Origin: Planctomycetia bacterium
GTDB lineage: Bacteria; Planctomycetota; Phycisphaerae; Phycisphaerales; SM1A02
Length of the DNA: 10,472 nt
Assembly (NCBI GenBank): GCA_009936695.1
Contig: JAACEA010000571.1
Location: 1-10,472, forward strand
Direction of reading: 5' to 3'
Under the pieces are notes generated by a model. The model saw only the letters and a program-made list of their open reading frames with translations. It ran no database searches and had not been told where the DNA came from. This document shows, piece by piece, positions 1-6,271 of this stretch. The stretch's first letter is position 1, and each line of letters begins with the position of its first letter. The position numbers were made by a program, and so were the translations under genes.

Positions 1-1
1 G

Positions 2-853
2 AGCGCCGAGATCCGCCTCCAGCAGATGAACGCCTTTCTCAAGCAGGCGGGCAAGACGAATGAAGAGGTGAAGTGGTCGTCCGAGAATCCCACGACCTTC
101 CACGCACTGAGCTTCCAGCAGGCCTACTCCGAAGCGGTCAAGCAGCAGGGCAGCCGCGGCGCGGCGAAGCCGTCGACCGACGACGCTGATCTGCTCGGCC
201 GCGAAGTGAAGGCCCAGAAGGTGATGACGGAGGACCAGTGGTCGGTCGTCAACAAGCTCCACCAGCAGGTGCAGCAGCGGACCGACTACATCCGCTCGAT
301 CAAGGGGATGAACGACTACGAGAAGTTCGCCGCGGAAGCGACCAAGAAGCGGATGGCGAACCACACGCCCGCGAAGCCCGCGACCGATCGCCAGTCCGAG
401 CAGGGCGGCATCACGCCGGCCCAGCGCCAGGCCAACATCGAGAAGTACCAGAACCAGCAGGCGACGCTCCGTCGACACTGGGATCACTACCACTTCACCT
501 TCGCGACCTCCGACGGCCCCCCTCCGGGCGGACCCTTCCGCGGATACGACGAAGGCAACCCCATCGGGCAGGACGCCGACGAGGACAACGGCTACAGCTA
601 CGACAACGACGACTACTACGACGGCTCGTACTACAACGGGTACGCCGATCCGTACTACGACGTCTGGGGCCGACACCACGGGATCTATCCGCGGGAAGCC
701 GCCCGGGCCGGGGATCGCATCCACCAGGCCTACGATCGCGGCTCGAACCCGAACCCGCCGATCGAGCCGCAGTCGGCTCATCCCGCCAACGGCAAGATCG
801 ATCCCGACGCCAGTTCGTTCCCGGCCGCTCGTGGTGTCGGACGCCGCCGCTGA
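2..853 (+). CDS. Hypothetical protein with Tyr/Asp-rich C-terminal tail, 5' end outside the window
   Basis: I do not recognise this protein. The frame is open from the first complete codon at base 2, and the first ATG (base 26) has no ribosome binding site just upstream, so the true start probably lies before the window. Visible residues, counted from that ATG, fall into three parts. Residues 1-150 are polar, Gln/Lys-rich and probably helical. Residues 160-190 form a Gly/Pro-rich hinge (PPPGGP at 165-170). Residues 182-212 are packed with Asp, Tyr, Asn and Gly (for example DNDDYYDGSYYNGY). The tail is Pro/Asn-rich and ends in GVGRRR. No membrane helix or catalytic motif is visible. The composition would suit a surface or envelope protein or a disordered scaffold, but no signal peptide can be judged because the N-terminus is missing. 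A strong terminator follows 31 bases after the stop. Confidence 0.7.
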   Translation, partial: SAEIRLQQMNAFLKQAGKTNEEVKWSSENPTTFHALSFQQAYSEAVKQQGSRGAAKPSTDDADLLGREVKAQKVMTEDQWSVVNKLHQQVQQRTDYIRSIKGMNDYEKFAAEATKKRMANHTPAKPATDRQSEQGGITPAQRQANIEKYQNQQATLRRHWDHYHFTFATSDGPPPGGPFRGYDEGNPIGQDADEDNGYSYDNDDYYDGSYYNGYADPYYDVWGRHHGIYPREAARAGDRIHQAYDRGSNPNPPIEPQSAHPANGKIDPDASSFPAARGVGRRR

Positions 854-884
854 GATCGGTGAAGTCGAGTTTCCGAATCTGAAC

Positions 885-918
885 GAAGAGGCCCCGCGAC
901 CGATCGCGGGGCCTCTTC
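885..918. terminator. Strong hairpin terminator between convergent genes
   Basis: A perfect 14-bp inverted repeat (885-898 with 905-918) encloses a six-base loop (ACCGAT), and its core is GGCCCCGCG/CGCGGGGCC. TCTTTC follows on the plus strand, which suits intrinsic termination of the gene ending at 853. The AA/TT pairs at the base of the stem, and its position between convergent genes (stops at 853 and 952), suggest it may also serve the minus-strand deaminase gene, although the minus side has only a short T run. Confidence 0.85.
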
Positions 919-951
919 TCTTTCACGGAAGTCGAACGTGGCGGCGATCAC

Positions 952-1401
952 TCACTCGCCGATGTCCTCGGCCCAGAGATCGGGCTTCTCGCGCTGGAGT
1001 CGTTCCATCAGGGCGATGCACCTCGAATCGTGCATGACGTGGGCTTCGATTCCCGATTCCTTCAACCAGTGCTCGGCGCCCATGAAGGTGCCGTTCTCAC
1101 CGATGACCACTCGACGCACCTTGTAGAGGACGGCGGTCCCCGTGCACATCGAACAGGGACTCAGGGTGGAGACCAACGTCAGTTCCGACCAGTCGCGACG
1201 CCGGCCGGCCTTGCGGAGACAGACCATCTCGGCGTGCGCGGTCGGGTCGCCGGTCTGGACGCGCTCGTTGTGACCGCTCGAGACGATTTCGCCCGACTCC
1301 GTCATCAGCGCCGACCCGATCGGAATGCCACCCTCGGACCACCCCTTTTCAGCCATGCGAATCGCTTCGTCGAGGCCTTGCAACATCAGTTCACGGTTCA
1401 T
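952..1401 (-). CDS. Cytosine deaminase, yeast FCY1-type zinc deaminase
   Basis: The 149-residue protein belongs to the CDA/dCMP deaminase fold and most resembles fungal cytosine deaminase (FCY1, 158 aa), which hydrolyses cytosine to uracil and ammonia in pyrimidine salvage. The zinc site is complete: HAE at 56-58 (His ligand, catalytic Glu58) and PCSMC at 82-86 (Cys83, Cys86). FCY1-like features along the chain include EGGIPIG near the N-terminus, GHN (Asn45), TLSPC.MCTG, GEN..F (Phe106) and a C-terminal WAEDIGE. In FCY1 the matching Trp and Asp of WFEDIGE contact the substrate; here they are Trp143 and Asp146. Bacterial CodA is an unrelated amidohydrolase, so this is a different route to the same reaction. 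ATG at 1401 is chosen because GGAG lies six bases upstream; a TTG at 1413 overlaps that site. Guanine deaminase or tRNA-A34 deaminase is less likely given the C-terminal tail. Confidence 0.9.
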   Translation of the reverse strand: MNRELMLQGLDEAIRMAEKGWSEGGIPIGSALMTESGEIVSSGHNERVQTGDPTAHAEMVCLRKAGRRRDWSELTLVSTLSPCSMCTGTAVLYKVRRVVIGENGTFMGAEHWLKESGIEAHVMHDSRCIALMERLQREKPDLWAEDIGE

Positions 1402-1407
1402 CGAATG

Positions 1408-1411
1408 CTCC
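1408..1411 (-). promoter_or_regulatory. Ribosome binding site of the cytosine deaminase gene
   Basis: GGAG on the minus strand lies six bases before ATG 1401. It decides between this ATG and the in-frame TTG at 1413, which would sit on top of the site. Confidence 0.75.
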
Positions 1412-1430
1412 AAGGTCGAGATCGGGAAAG

Positions 1431-1452
1431 GTCGACACGGACGTCCGTCGAC
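1431..1452. promoter_or_regulatory. Palindromic candidate operator in a divergent promoter region
   Basis: The 105-base spacer between the divergent deaminase (start 1401) and phosphatase (start 1507) genes contains a perfect 12-bp palindrome, ACGGACGTCCGT (1437-1448), flanked by two GTCGAC copies (1431-1436 and 1447-1452). Dyad symmetry in a divergent spacer suits a dimeric regulator. A weak plus-strand promoter candidate overlaps it (TCGACA 1432-1437, TACCCT 1457-1462), but the 19-base spacing is poor. Function is inferred. Confidence 0.4.
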
Positions 1453-1496
1453 AGCCTACCCTCTCACGTCCCCGAGAAGGTCACGACGTACACGAC

Positions 1497-1500
1497 GGAG
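1497..1500 (+). promoter_or_regulatory. Ribosome binding site for the TTG-started phosphatase gene
   Basis: GGAG lies six bases before TTG 1507. It is the reason for choosing this non-ATG start: the next in-frame ATG, at 1648, would remove part of the GAF-like region. Confidence 0.7.
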
Positions 1501-1506
1501 CCCACC

Positions 1507-2862
1507 TTGATTCCAATCCCGGATCCACCCGACACGACTGCGGCGACCTGGCGAAGTCGCCCCGTCGATCTTCGTTCGGAGCCCCGCCTCACGGACCTGA
1601 TCGACACGCTCTCGGCGTTGAGCCGAGTGACCCGCCCCGAAGACGTCATGCCGCTGGTCCGCCGCGACCCCTTCTTCACGGCACCTGTCGACGGCCTGGT
1701 CTCGCTCTCGACCCGGGATCTCGAACCCGGCCGGTACCGCATCACCCGGCTCGCGGTGGACAGCCTCGACGGACTCGAGCGCCCGGTCGACACGTGGAGC
1801 GGCCGACACGACATTCCGATCCACGACACCGGCTTCCTGTCGGACCTGGTTCGGACCGGCGAGGTCTCGCTGCACCGCGACCTGGAGATCCTCGACGATC
1901 CGGTGCTCGGGAAGTCCCTTCGGCGATTCAGGTCCGCGATCGCGATTCCGCTCCTCGACGACGGACAGCCTCAGAACTGGGTCGTCTACTTCAAGGAGGC
2001 CCCCGAGGGGATGTCGATCGAGGAACTCGCCGAACGCACCCTTCGCGCGAATCTCATGGGGGGCACGGTCCGTCAGCTTCGGGCGAAGGAGGAGGCCCGG
2101 TCGGCGAACGACGCGATGCACCGGGAAGTCGATCGCATCGCGGCGATCCAGCGTTCGTTCATGCCGCGAACCGTGCCCGAGATTCCCGGCTGGTCGCTCG
2201 CCGGACGCTTCGAGACCAGCGACGTCGCCGGTGGCGACCTCTGGACGGTGCGTCGCCTCGAGGACGATCGAATCGCGATTCTCGTGGCCGATGCCTCCGG
2301 CCACGGACCCGCCGCCGCGGTGATGGCGGCCATGACGCACGCGGTCTTCCATTCCGCCGACTGCGTCGACCTCGAACCCGCAGCCATGGCCGGCAGAATC
2401 AATGGCTACCTCGCTCGATGGCAGACGACCGGCGACTTCGTCACCGCCATCACGGCGATTCTCGATCCCGTCACCGGGGACTTCCGCTACGTCCGGTGCG
2501 GACATCCACCCGCCTTGCTCCGGGTGGCGGACGTGACGGACGAACCCCGCATCAAGAGACTGGATTCGGTCGGGGGCCCGCCGCTGGGGATTCTCGAGAC
2601 GCTGGAGTTCGAGGCGGCCGAGATCGTGATCGAGCCCGACGAGACGCTCGTCCTCTTCACCGACGGCATCCTCGAGGCCCGAGCGCCGGACGGATCCATG
2701 CTGGGCGATGAGGGAATCGAAGCGGCGATGATGCAGTGTCCCGGCGACGCCCGGTGCACCCTCGATCGGATCGAAGGGGCCGTTCACGAGTTCGAGGGCG
2801 ATCGGCCTCGAGAGGACGATCAGACCCTCGTGGTGCTTCACCGAACCCCGATTGAAGCGTAG
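1507..2862 (+). CDS. GAF-domain PPM/SpoIIE-family serine phosphatase (RsbU-like)
   Basis: This 451-residue protein has no membrane segments and is probably a cytoplasmic protein phosphatase that resets anti-sigma-factor antagonists in partner-switching pathways. Residues about 30-180 look like a GAF sensor domain (RFRSAIAIPLL at 140-150 is typical). A coiled-coil linker follows at about 185-215, then QRSFMP (215-220), the usual entry to a SpoIIE domain (about 220-447). Catalytic motifs are in order: DVAGGD (Asp244), ADASGHG (Asp262), CGHPPALL (331-338), LFTDGILEA (Asp386) and REDDQT (Asp437/438), so the metal-binding acidic residues are present. The GGDLWTV stretch lacks the second Asp often seen in GGDxYD. 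The start is TTG 1507 with GGAG six bases upstream. A NusG-like gene follows after 11 bases, probably in the same transcript. No kinase or antagonist partner is encoded nearby. Confidence 0.88.
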   Translation: MIPIPDPPDTTAATWRSRPVDLRSEPRLTDLIDTLSALSRVTRPEDVMPLVRRDPFFTAPVDGLVSLSTRDLEPGRYRITRLAVDSLDGLERPVDTWSGRHDIPIHDTGFLSDLVRTGEVSLHRDLEILDDPVLGKSLRRFRSAIAIPLLDDGQPQNWVVYFKEAPEGMSIEELAERTLRANLMGGTVRQLRAKEEARSANDAMHREVDRIAAIQRSFMPRTVPEIPGWSLAGRFETSDVAGGDLWTVRRLEDDRIAILVADASGHGPAAAVMAAMTHAVFHSADCVDLEPAAMAGRINGYLARWQTTGDFVTAITAILDPVTGDFRYVRCGHPPALLRVADVTDEPRIKRLDSVGGPPLGILETLEFEAAEIVIEPDETLVLFTDGILEARAPDGSMLGDEGIEAAMMQCPGDARCTLDRIEGAVHEFEGDRPREDDQTLVVLHRTPIEA

Positions 2863-2873
2863 ACTCTCCCGGC

Positions 2874-3404
2874 ATGCCGGAATCGCCGTCCACACCCTCC
2901 GTCCACACCCCCGTCGACCGCCGATGGATGGTGCTGCACGTCCGGGCTCGACAGGAGAAGGCGGTCGCGAAGTTCCTCGCCGCGTCGGGGATCGAACACG
3001 ACCTGCCGCTCGTCGAACGCATCACGGTCACCCGCGGTCGAAAGCATCGCTCCGAAGTGCCGCTCTTCTCGAGCTACGTGTTCCTGAAGGGCGAGAAGCA
3101 GGACGCCTATGACGCGATCGCGACCAAGCGGGTCGCCAGCTTCATCGAGGTCAACGACCAGGACGGCCTGCAGCGGGAGCTCGAGGCCATCCATCGAGCC
3201 CTCGAAGGCGGCTTCGAGGTCGAGGAGTTTCCCAGACTCGCGATCGGTGCGCGGGCCCGGGTGACCAAGGGGCCGCTGCTCGGCATCGAGGGCGTGGTGG
3301 TGGAAGAGGCGCGACGAACGTGCCTGGTCCTCCATGTGGAGATCCTGGGACGCGGCGCCTCCGTCGAGATCGAACGGGATCTCCTGGAGGAGATCGAGGA
3401 CTGA
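2874..3404 (+). CDS. NusG/RfaH-like transcription elongation factor (specialised NusG paralogue)
   Basis: The 176-residue protein has the two NusG domains. An N-terminal NGN domain (about 17-115) opens with RRWMVLHVRARQEKAVAKFL and contains EVPLFSSYVFLKG (61-73), the core strand that binds RNA polymerase. A C-terminal KOW domain (about 122-172) has GARARVTKGPLLGIEGVVVE. The short N-terminal tail and PLFSSYVF motif match operon-specific paralogues (RfaH, UpxY and LoaP groups) better than housekeeping NusG, which normally sits beside secE and rplK; neither is here. Such proteins ride on RNA polymerase and prevent early termination, often in polysaccharide operons. No clear ribosome binding site precedes ATG 2874, so translation may couple to the phosphatase stop 11 bases upstream. 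An internal ATG (residue 19) would delete the conserved Trp18. The specific target operon is unknown. Confidence 0.85.
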   Translation: MPESPSTPSVHTPVDRRWMVLHVRARQEKAVAKFLAASGIEHDLPLVERITVTRGRKHRSEVPLFSSYVFLKGEKQDAYDAIATKRVASFIEVNDQDGLQRELEAIHRALEGGFEVEEFPRLAIGARARVTKGPLLGIEGVVVEEARRTCLVLHVEILGRGASVEIERDLLEEIED

Positions 3405-3411
3405 ACCGGCC

Positions 3412-4371
3412 TCAGGACGTCGGGCGATGGCCGATGCTCGAGAGTCCCGTGGCCAGATCGATCTCCGTCTCGAATCCAAGCAGCCTGGCCGCCCGCCCGG
3501 GGTCCGCGACGCTGTGCCGGATGTCGCCGTCCCGCGCCGCTTCGAATCTCGGCGGTCCGGCCCGAAGCACGCGGGCCAGTTCCAGCAGATCGGTGCCACG
3601 ACCGGTTCCGAAGTTCACGGCCTCACCGCCATGGGTGTCGGTCGCCATCGCCGCAAGCATGAGTCCGCGGACCACGTCCTCGACATGAATGAAGTCTCGA
3701 GTCTGCCGTCCATCGCCGAAGATCACCGGCGTCTCGCCTCGGGCCGCCAGCGCCGCGAAGATCGCGATCACGCCGGAATACGGGGAGTCGGCTCGTTGAC
3801 GCGGGCCGTACACGTTGAAGAACCGGGGACAGATCGTGGCGATCCGGCCGGCCTCCGCGAAGGCTCGACAGTGGGACTCCGCGACGAGCTTGGCCTCGGC
3901 GTACGGCGACGCCGGTGCCGGGGTCGTGGCCTCGGAGATCGGCGGCGGAGCGTCTCCGTACACGCTGCAACTTCCCGCGAGCACCAGTCGCCGCGCGCCC
4001 GCGGCGACTGCTGATTCCAGCATCTCGCGGGTACCCGTTCCCACCACGCGTCGGTACAGCTCGGGTTCCGACATGCTTTCGGCCACCGAAACCCGGCTCG
4101 CCAGATGCATCACCAGATCGCATCCGGCCACCGCGTCCTCGCGTGCGGTCGCGTCGCCGATCGATCCCTCGACGAAATCGACGCCGTCGGCGTGGTGCGC
4201 GAGATTCTCTCTACGGCCGGTCGAGAGATCATCGAGCACCACGACCGTCGCGCCCGCACGCCGGAGTCCGTCGACGAGATGGGAGCCGATGAACCCGGCC
4301 CCGCCCGTGACGCACACCCGTTCGAACATCGCTCGAAACTGTTCCTCGACCGACGACGCGGAGACGATCAT
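3412..4371 (-). CDS. NAD-dependent epimerase/dehydratase, probably UDP-sugar 4-epimerase
   Basis: An extended short-chain dehydrogenase of 319 residues. It shows the NAD-binding TGGAGFIGSH (22-31), the acidic VLDDLSTG (45-52) that holds the NAD ribose, AGSCSVYG (132-139) with the catalytic Ser region, PYAEAK (156-161) with Tyr157 and Lys161, RFFNVYGPRQ (183-192), FGDGRQTRDFIHVEDVV (218-234) and the C-terminal GDIRHSVAD. These are typical of UDP-glucose and UDP-GlcNAc 4-epimerases that feed polysaccharide or lipopolysaccharide synthesis; the exact sugar cannot be read. ATG 4371 sits four bases after the stop of the upstream membrane-protein gene. An alternative ATG at 4329 (residue 15) begins closer to where family members usually start. 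A longer GTG form from 4446 overlaps the neighbouring gene and is less likely. It is the last gene of its cluster and converges on the NusG-like gene, with only seven bases between the stops. Confidence 0.9.
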   Translation of the reverse strand: MIVSASSVEEQFRAMFERVCVTGGAGFIGSHLVDGLRRAGATVVVLDDLSTGRRENLAHHADGVDFVEGSIGDATAREDAVAGCDLVMHLASRVSVAESMSEPELYRRVVGTGTREMLESAVAAGARRLVLAGSCSVYGDAPPPISEATTPAPASPYAEAKLVAESHCRAFAEAGRIATICPRFFNVYGPRQRADSPYSGVIAIFAALAARGETPVIFGDGRQTRDFIHVEDVVRGLMLAAMATDTHGGEAVNFGTGRGTDLLELARVLRAGPPRFEAARDGDIRHSVADPGRAARLLGFETEIDLATGLSSIGHRPTS

Positions 4372-4375
4372 CGCG

Positions 4376-4945
4376 TCACGATCCGCCGCCGGATCCGAGG
4401 CCGGCGCTCTCTCGCCCGGCGGGGCCGCCCGAAAGCAGTCCGCCACCGAGGATGATGCCGAGCCCGGTGACGAAGGGCAGCGAGATCAGGTTCCAGAAAG
4501 GCTGCCTGGCCACGGTCTCCACCGCGACCGCATCGGTCTCGCCGTCGGCCTCCGCGCGGGCGACCTGACCGGCGATCTCGCCTTCGACGATGTCCTCGCC
4601 GGTCGCCTCCGCCATGGTGACCTCCGACTCGCCGCCGCGCAGGTCGGCGACGAAGGTGAGCACGGCGGAGAAGAGACCGATCGCGATGAAGATCATCGCC
4701 AACGTCCTGATCGCCGAGTCCCGGGCCTCACGACCTGCGATCAGCGCTGCGACGATCCCCGAAACCACCGAGGTCATCAACGCGATCGGCCACTGCACCA
4801 CGAAGATGTACCACGACGTGACCATGCCGGTCTGCGCATCCGAGTATCGATCCCCGACCATCGCCGGGGCGGTCTCACCGAGCGGGAAGGCGATGACCGA
4901 CATCAGGACGAATCCAACGAACACGCCGAGAATCAATCTTGCCAT
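4376..4945 (-). CDS. Hypothetical four-helix membrane protein with an acidic loop
   Basis: I do not recognise a family for this 189-residue protein. It has four hydrophobic segments at about 3-22, 45-70, 79-101 and 150-172. Between helices 3 and 4 lies a strongly acidic loop (about 105-147) with around a dozen Glu/Asp and almost no Lys or Arg. The end is Gly/Ser-rich (GLGSGGGS). The even number of helices puts both termini on the same side; by the positive-inside rule GREARDSAIR (71-80), between helices 2 and 3, would be cytoplasmic, placing the acidic loop outside. This topology is inferred. ATG 4945 has GGAG eight bases upstream. The gene follows the ferredoxin stop by 29 bases and precedes the epimerase start by four, so it is probably co-transcribed with both. 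Confidence 0.75.
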   Translation of the reverse strand: MARLILGVFVGFVLMSVIAFPLGETAPAMVGDRYSDAQTGMVTSWYIFVVQWPIALMTSVVSGIVAALIAGREARDSAIRTLAMIFIAIGLFSAVLTFVADLRGGESEVTMAEATGEDIVEGEIAGQVARAEADGETDAVAVETVARQPFWNLISLPFVTGLGIILGGGLLSGGPAGRESAGLGSGGGS

Positions 4946-4974
4946 GGAAGAATCTCCGTGGGGGATGCCTGAGC

Positions 4975-5331
4975 CTATCGGATCCCTGATTCGGACGCAC
5001 CCGCGTCCGGGGCTCCCTGGCCCCAGACGCCACGGTGCTTGCGAACCTCGACGTCACCGTTGATCCGACACTGGCAGGCGAGGCGGAGTCCGGCATCGCG
5101 TCGATGCGGGGGAAGACCGAGCCGCCATCGCTCCCGCGCGGTCGGCGGCGACGTCGCGTCCGCAGCGCCGTCGACCTGCACGGCGCAGGTGCCGCAGGTC
5201 CCCAGCCCGTGACAGTTGAGGATGGAGACGGCGGTGTGATGAGGCGTCATGCCCGCGTCGAGAAGTGCGTCTCGAAGCGCCGTTCCCGGCTTGCAGATCG
5301 TCGCCCGTCCCTGAAATCGAACCGTCGGCAT
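4975..5331 (-). CDS. 2Fe-2S ferredoxin (plant-type fold)
   Basis: A 118-residue electron carrier with a single beta-grasp ferredoxin domain. Three cluster cysteines lie in the loop NCHGLGTCGTC (Cys40, Cys46, Cys49) and the fourth is Cys86 in RLACQC (84-88), a C-x5-C-x2-C...C pattern. The segment between them (RERWRL.LPPHRRDAGLRL) is typical of a plant-type 2Fe-2S subgroup. The last 20 residues look disordered. ATG 5331 starts one base after the stop of the upstream VOC-SLOG gene (TGA-A-ATG), with GAGGA inside that gene's end as ribosome binding site. Translational coupling is therefore likely, and the two products probably act together. No reductase or oxygenase partner with a recognisable flavin or Rieske site is present in the window, so the electron acceptor is unknown. 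Confidence 0.88.
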   Translation of the reverse strand: MPTVRFQGRATICKPGTALRDALLDAGMTPHHTAVSILNCHGLGTCGTCAVQVDGAADATSPPTARERWRLGLPPHRRDAGLRLACQCRINGDVEVRKHRGVWGQGAPDAGASESGIR

Positions 5332-5332
5332 T

Positions 5333-6271
5333 TCAATCCTCGTCGCTTCCCCGGCCCACGGCTCGATCCGCGAATCCGATCGCGGCGTCGACCTCGTCGA
5401 AGCGGGGCAGGTCTGGAAACGCATCATGCCAGAATGCATGGACGGCGATCGGGCGACCGTAGCGAATCGACAATTCGATTTCCGCCCGGGTGCCCACTCG
5501 ACCCGGAAGGGCGAGCACCACCGTCGAAGTGAGGATGTTGAGGTGATTCCGACTGTCGGACTCGAGCTCACCACCGGGCAGGTGCGTCGCGATCGGAATC
5601 TCGACGAATTCGTTCGGGTATCCCGGGAGCGGCTCACCCGCGGCGTCGCCCCGGAGAATGCCCAGATGCACCCCGGCCCGAGGATGCCGACCGGTGAAAC
5701 CACGGGCGACCGAGGTCATCACACCACCCCCGCCTCCGGTCAGCAGATTCCATCCGGATCGCGCGATCGCCCGGCCGAGCGGCTCCGCGATCTCGACGTG
5801 CGGATCATCACCGCTGCCCATCACGCCGACCACCGGTCGACGCACCGGCCCCTTCCGTGGCGAGCCACCGGCGACCGCCACTTCCACCGCCTGTCCCACC
5901 GAGAGCTCGAAGGTGTTGCCGTCGGGATCGTCGAGAAAGGCCCAGGTTCCAGCGGGTCCGTCGCCCACGTGAGGCCCTTCCCGGAGGACGCCGGCCGCAC
6001 GAGCCTCCTCGATCAGTCGCTCGAAGTCGGCGTGGTCCCGACAGGCATGTCCCAGGTGGGCGAACGGTCCGAGCGGACGCACCTCGTCGCCCTCGACGAG
6101 CACCACCGCGAAGGGGCGGGTTCGATCGCTGATCCACGCGATGCCGGGCCGTCGATGGACGACTTCGAATCCACCGAAGCGGGCGTAGAACCGGATGGTC
6201 CGGTCGAGCTCCCGACATTCGATCGCGCAGTGCGTGAGCCCGTGGTCGACACCAGTCGGCGATCGACTCAT
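5333..6271 (-). CDS. VOC (glyoxalase-like) domain fused to a SLOG/LOG-like nucleotide-binding domain
   Basis: One uninterrupted 312-residue frame carries two unrelated domains. Residues 8-130 are a vicinal-oxygen-chelate fold: LTHCAIEC with His14, AHLGHACRD with His72/His75, and a closing FLDDPDGNTFELS with Glu122, plausible metal ligands as in glyoxalase or dioxygenase relatives. A Gly/Pro/Arg-rich linker (134-145) joins it to a Rossmann-like SLOG domain (146-280): GVMGSGDD (149-156), TGGGGGVM (178-185), SRNHLNI (240-246) and PGRVGTRAE (256-264). The last corresponds to the LOG signature PGGxGTxxE, with its second Gly changed to Arg but Glu264 kept. LOG relatives bind or cleave nucleoside monophosphates; the VOC substrate is unknown. 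Its ATG overlaps the stop of the upstream gene by four bases (ATGA), and the ferredoxin gene starts one base after its end. I do not know a characterised protein with this pairing. Confidence 0.85.
   Translation of the reverse strand: MSRSPTGVDHGLTHCAIECRELDRTIRFYARFGGFEVVHRRPGIAWISDRTRPFAVVLVEGDEVRPLGPFAHLGHACRDHADFERLIEEARAAGVLREGPHVGDGPAGTWAFLDDPDGNTFELSVGQAVEVAVAGGSPRKGPVRRPVVGVMGSGDDPHVEIAEPLGRAIARSGWNLLTGGGGGVMTSVARGFTGRHPRAGVHLGILRGDAAGEPLPGYPNEFVEIPIATHLPGGELESDSRNHLNILTSTVVLALPGRVGTRAEIELSIRYGRPIAVHAFWHDAFPDLPRFDEVDAAIGFADRAVGRGSDED

Noticed and set aside
1030..1506. N-terminal extension of the phosphatase frame back to 1030
   Set aside because: It runs antisense through the cytosine deaminase gene; TTG 1507 with GGAG six bases upstream is a better start.
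1456..2895. A 479-residue minus-strand frame opposite the phosphatase gene
   Set aside because: The plus-strand frame carries all SpoIIE motifs; the antisense frame has biased composition and no motif.
4372..4446. GTG-started longer form of the epimerase
   Set aside because: It would overlap the membrane-protein gene by 71 bases and adds residues before the NAD-binding motif with no homology.
3815..4972. A 385-residue plus-strand frame opposite the epimerase and membrane-protein genes
   Set aside because: Its composition is that of a shadow frame, and it conflicts with two well-supported minus-strand genes.
5332..5703. Extension of the ferredoxin frame upstream to 5703
   Set aside because: It overlaps the SLOG part of the fusion gene in another frame, and the family N-terminus begins at ATG 5331.
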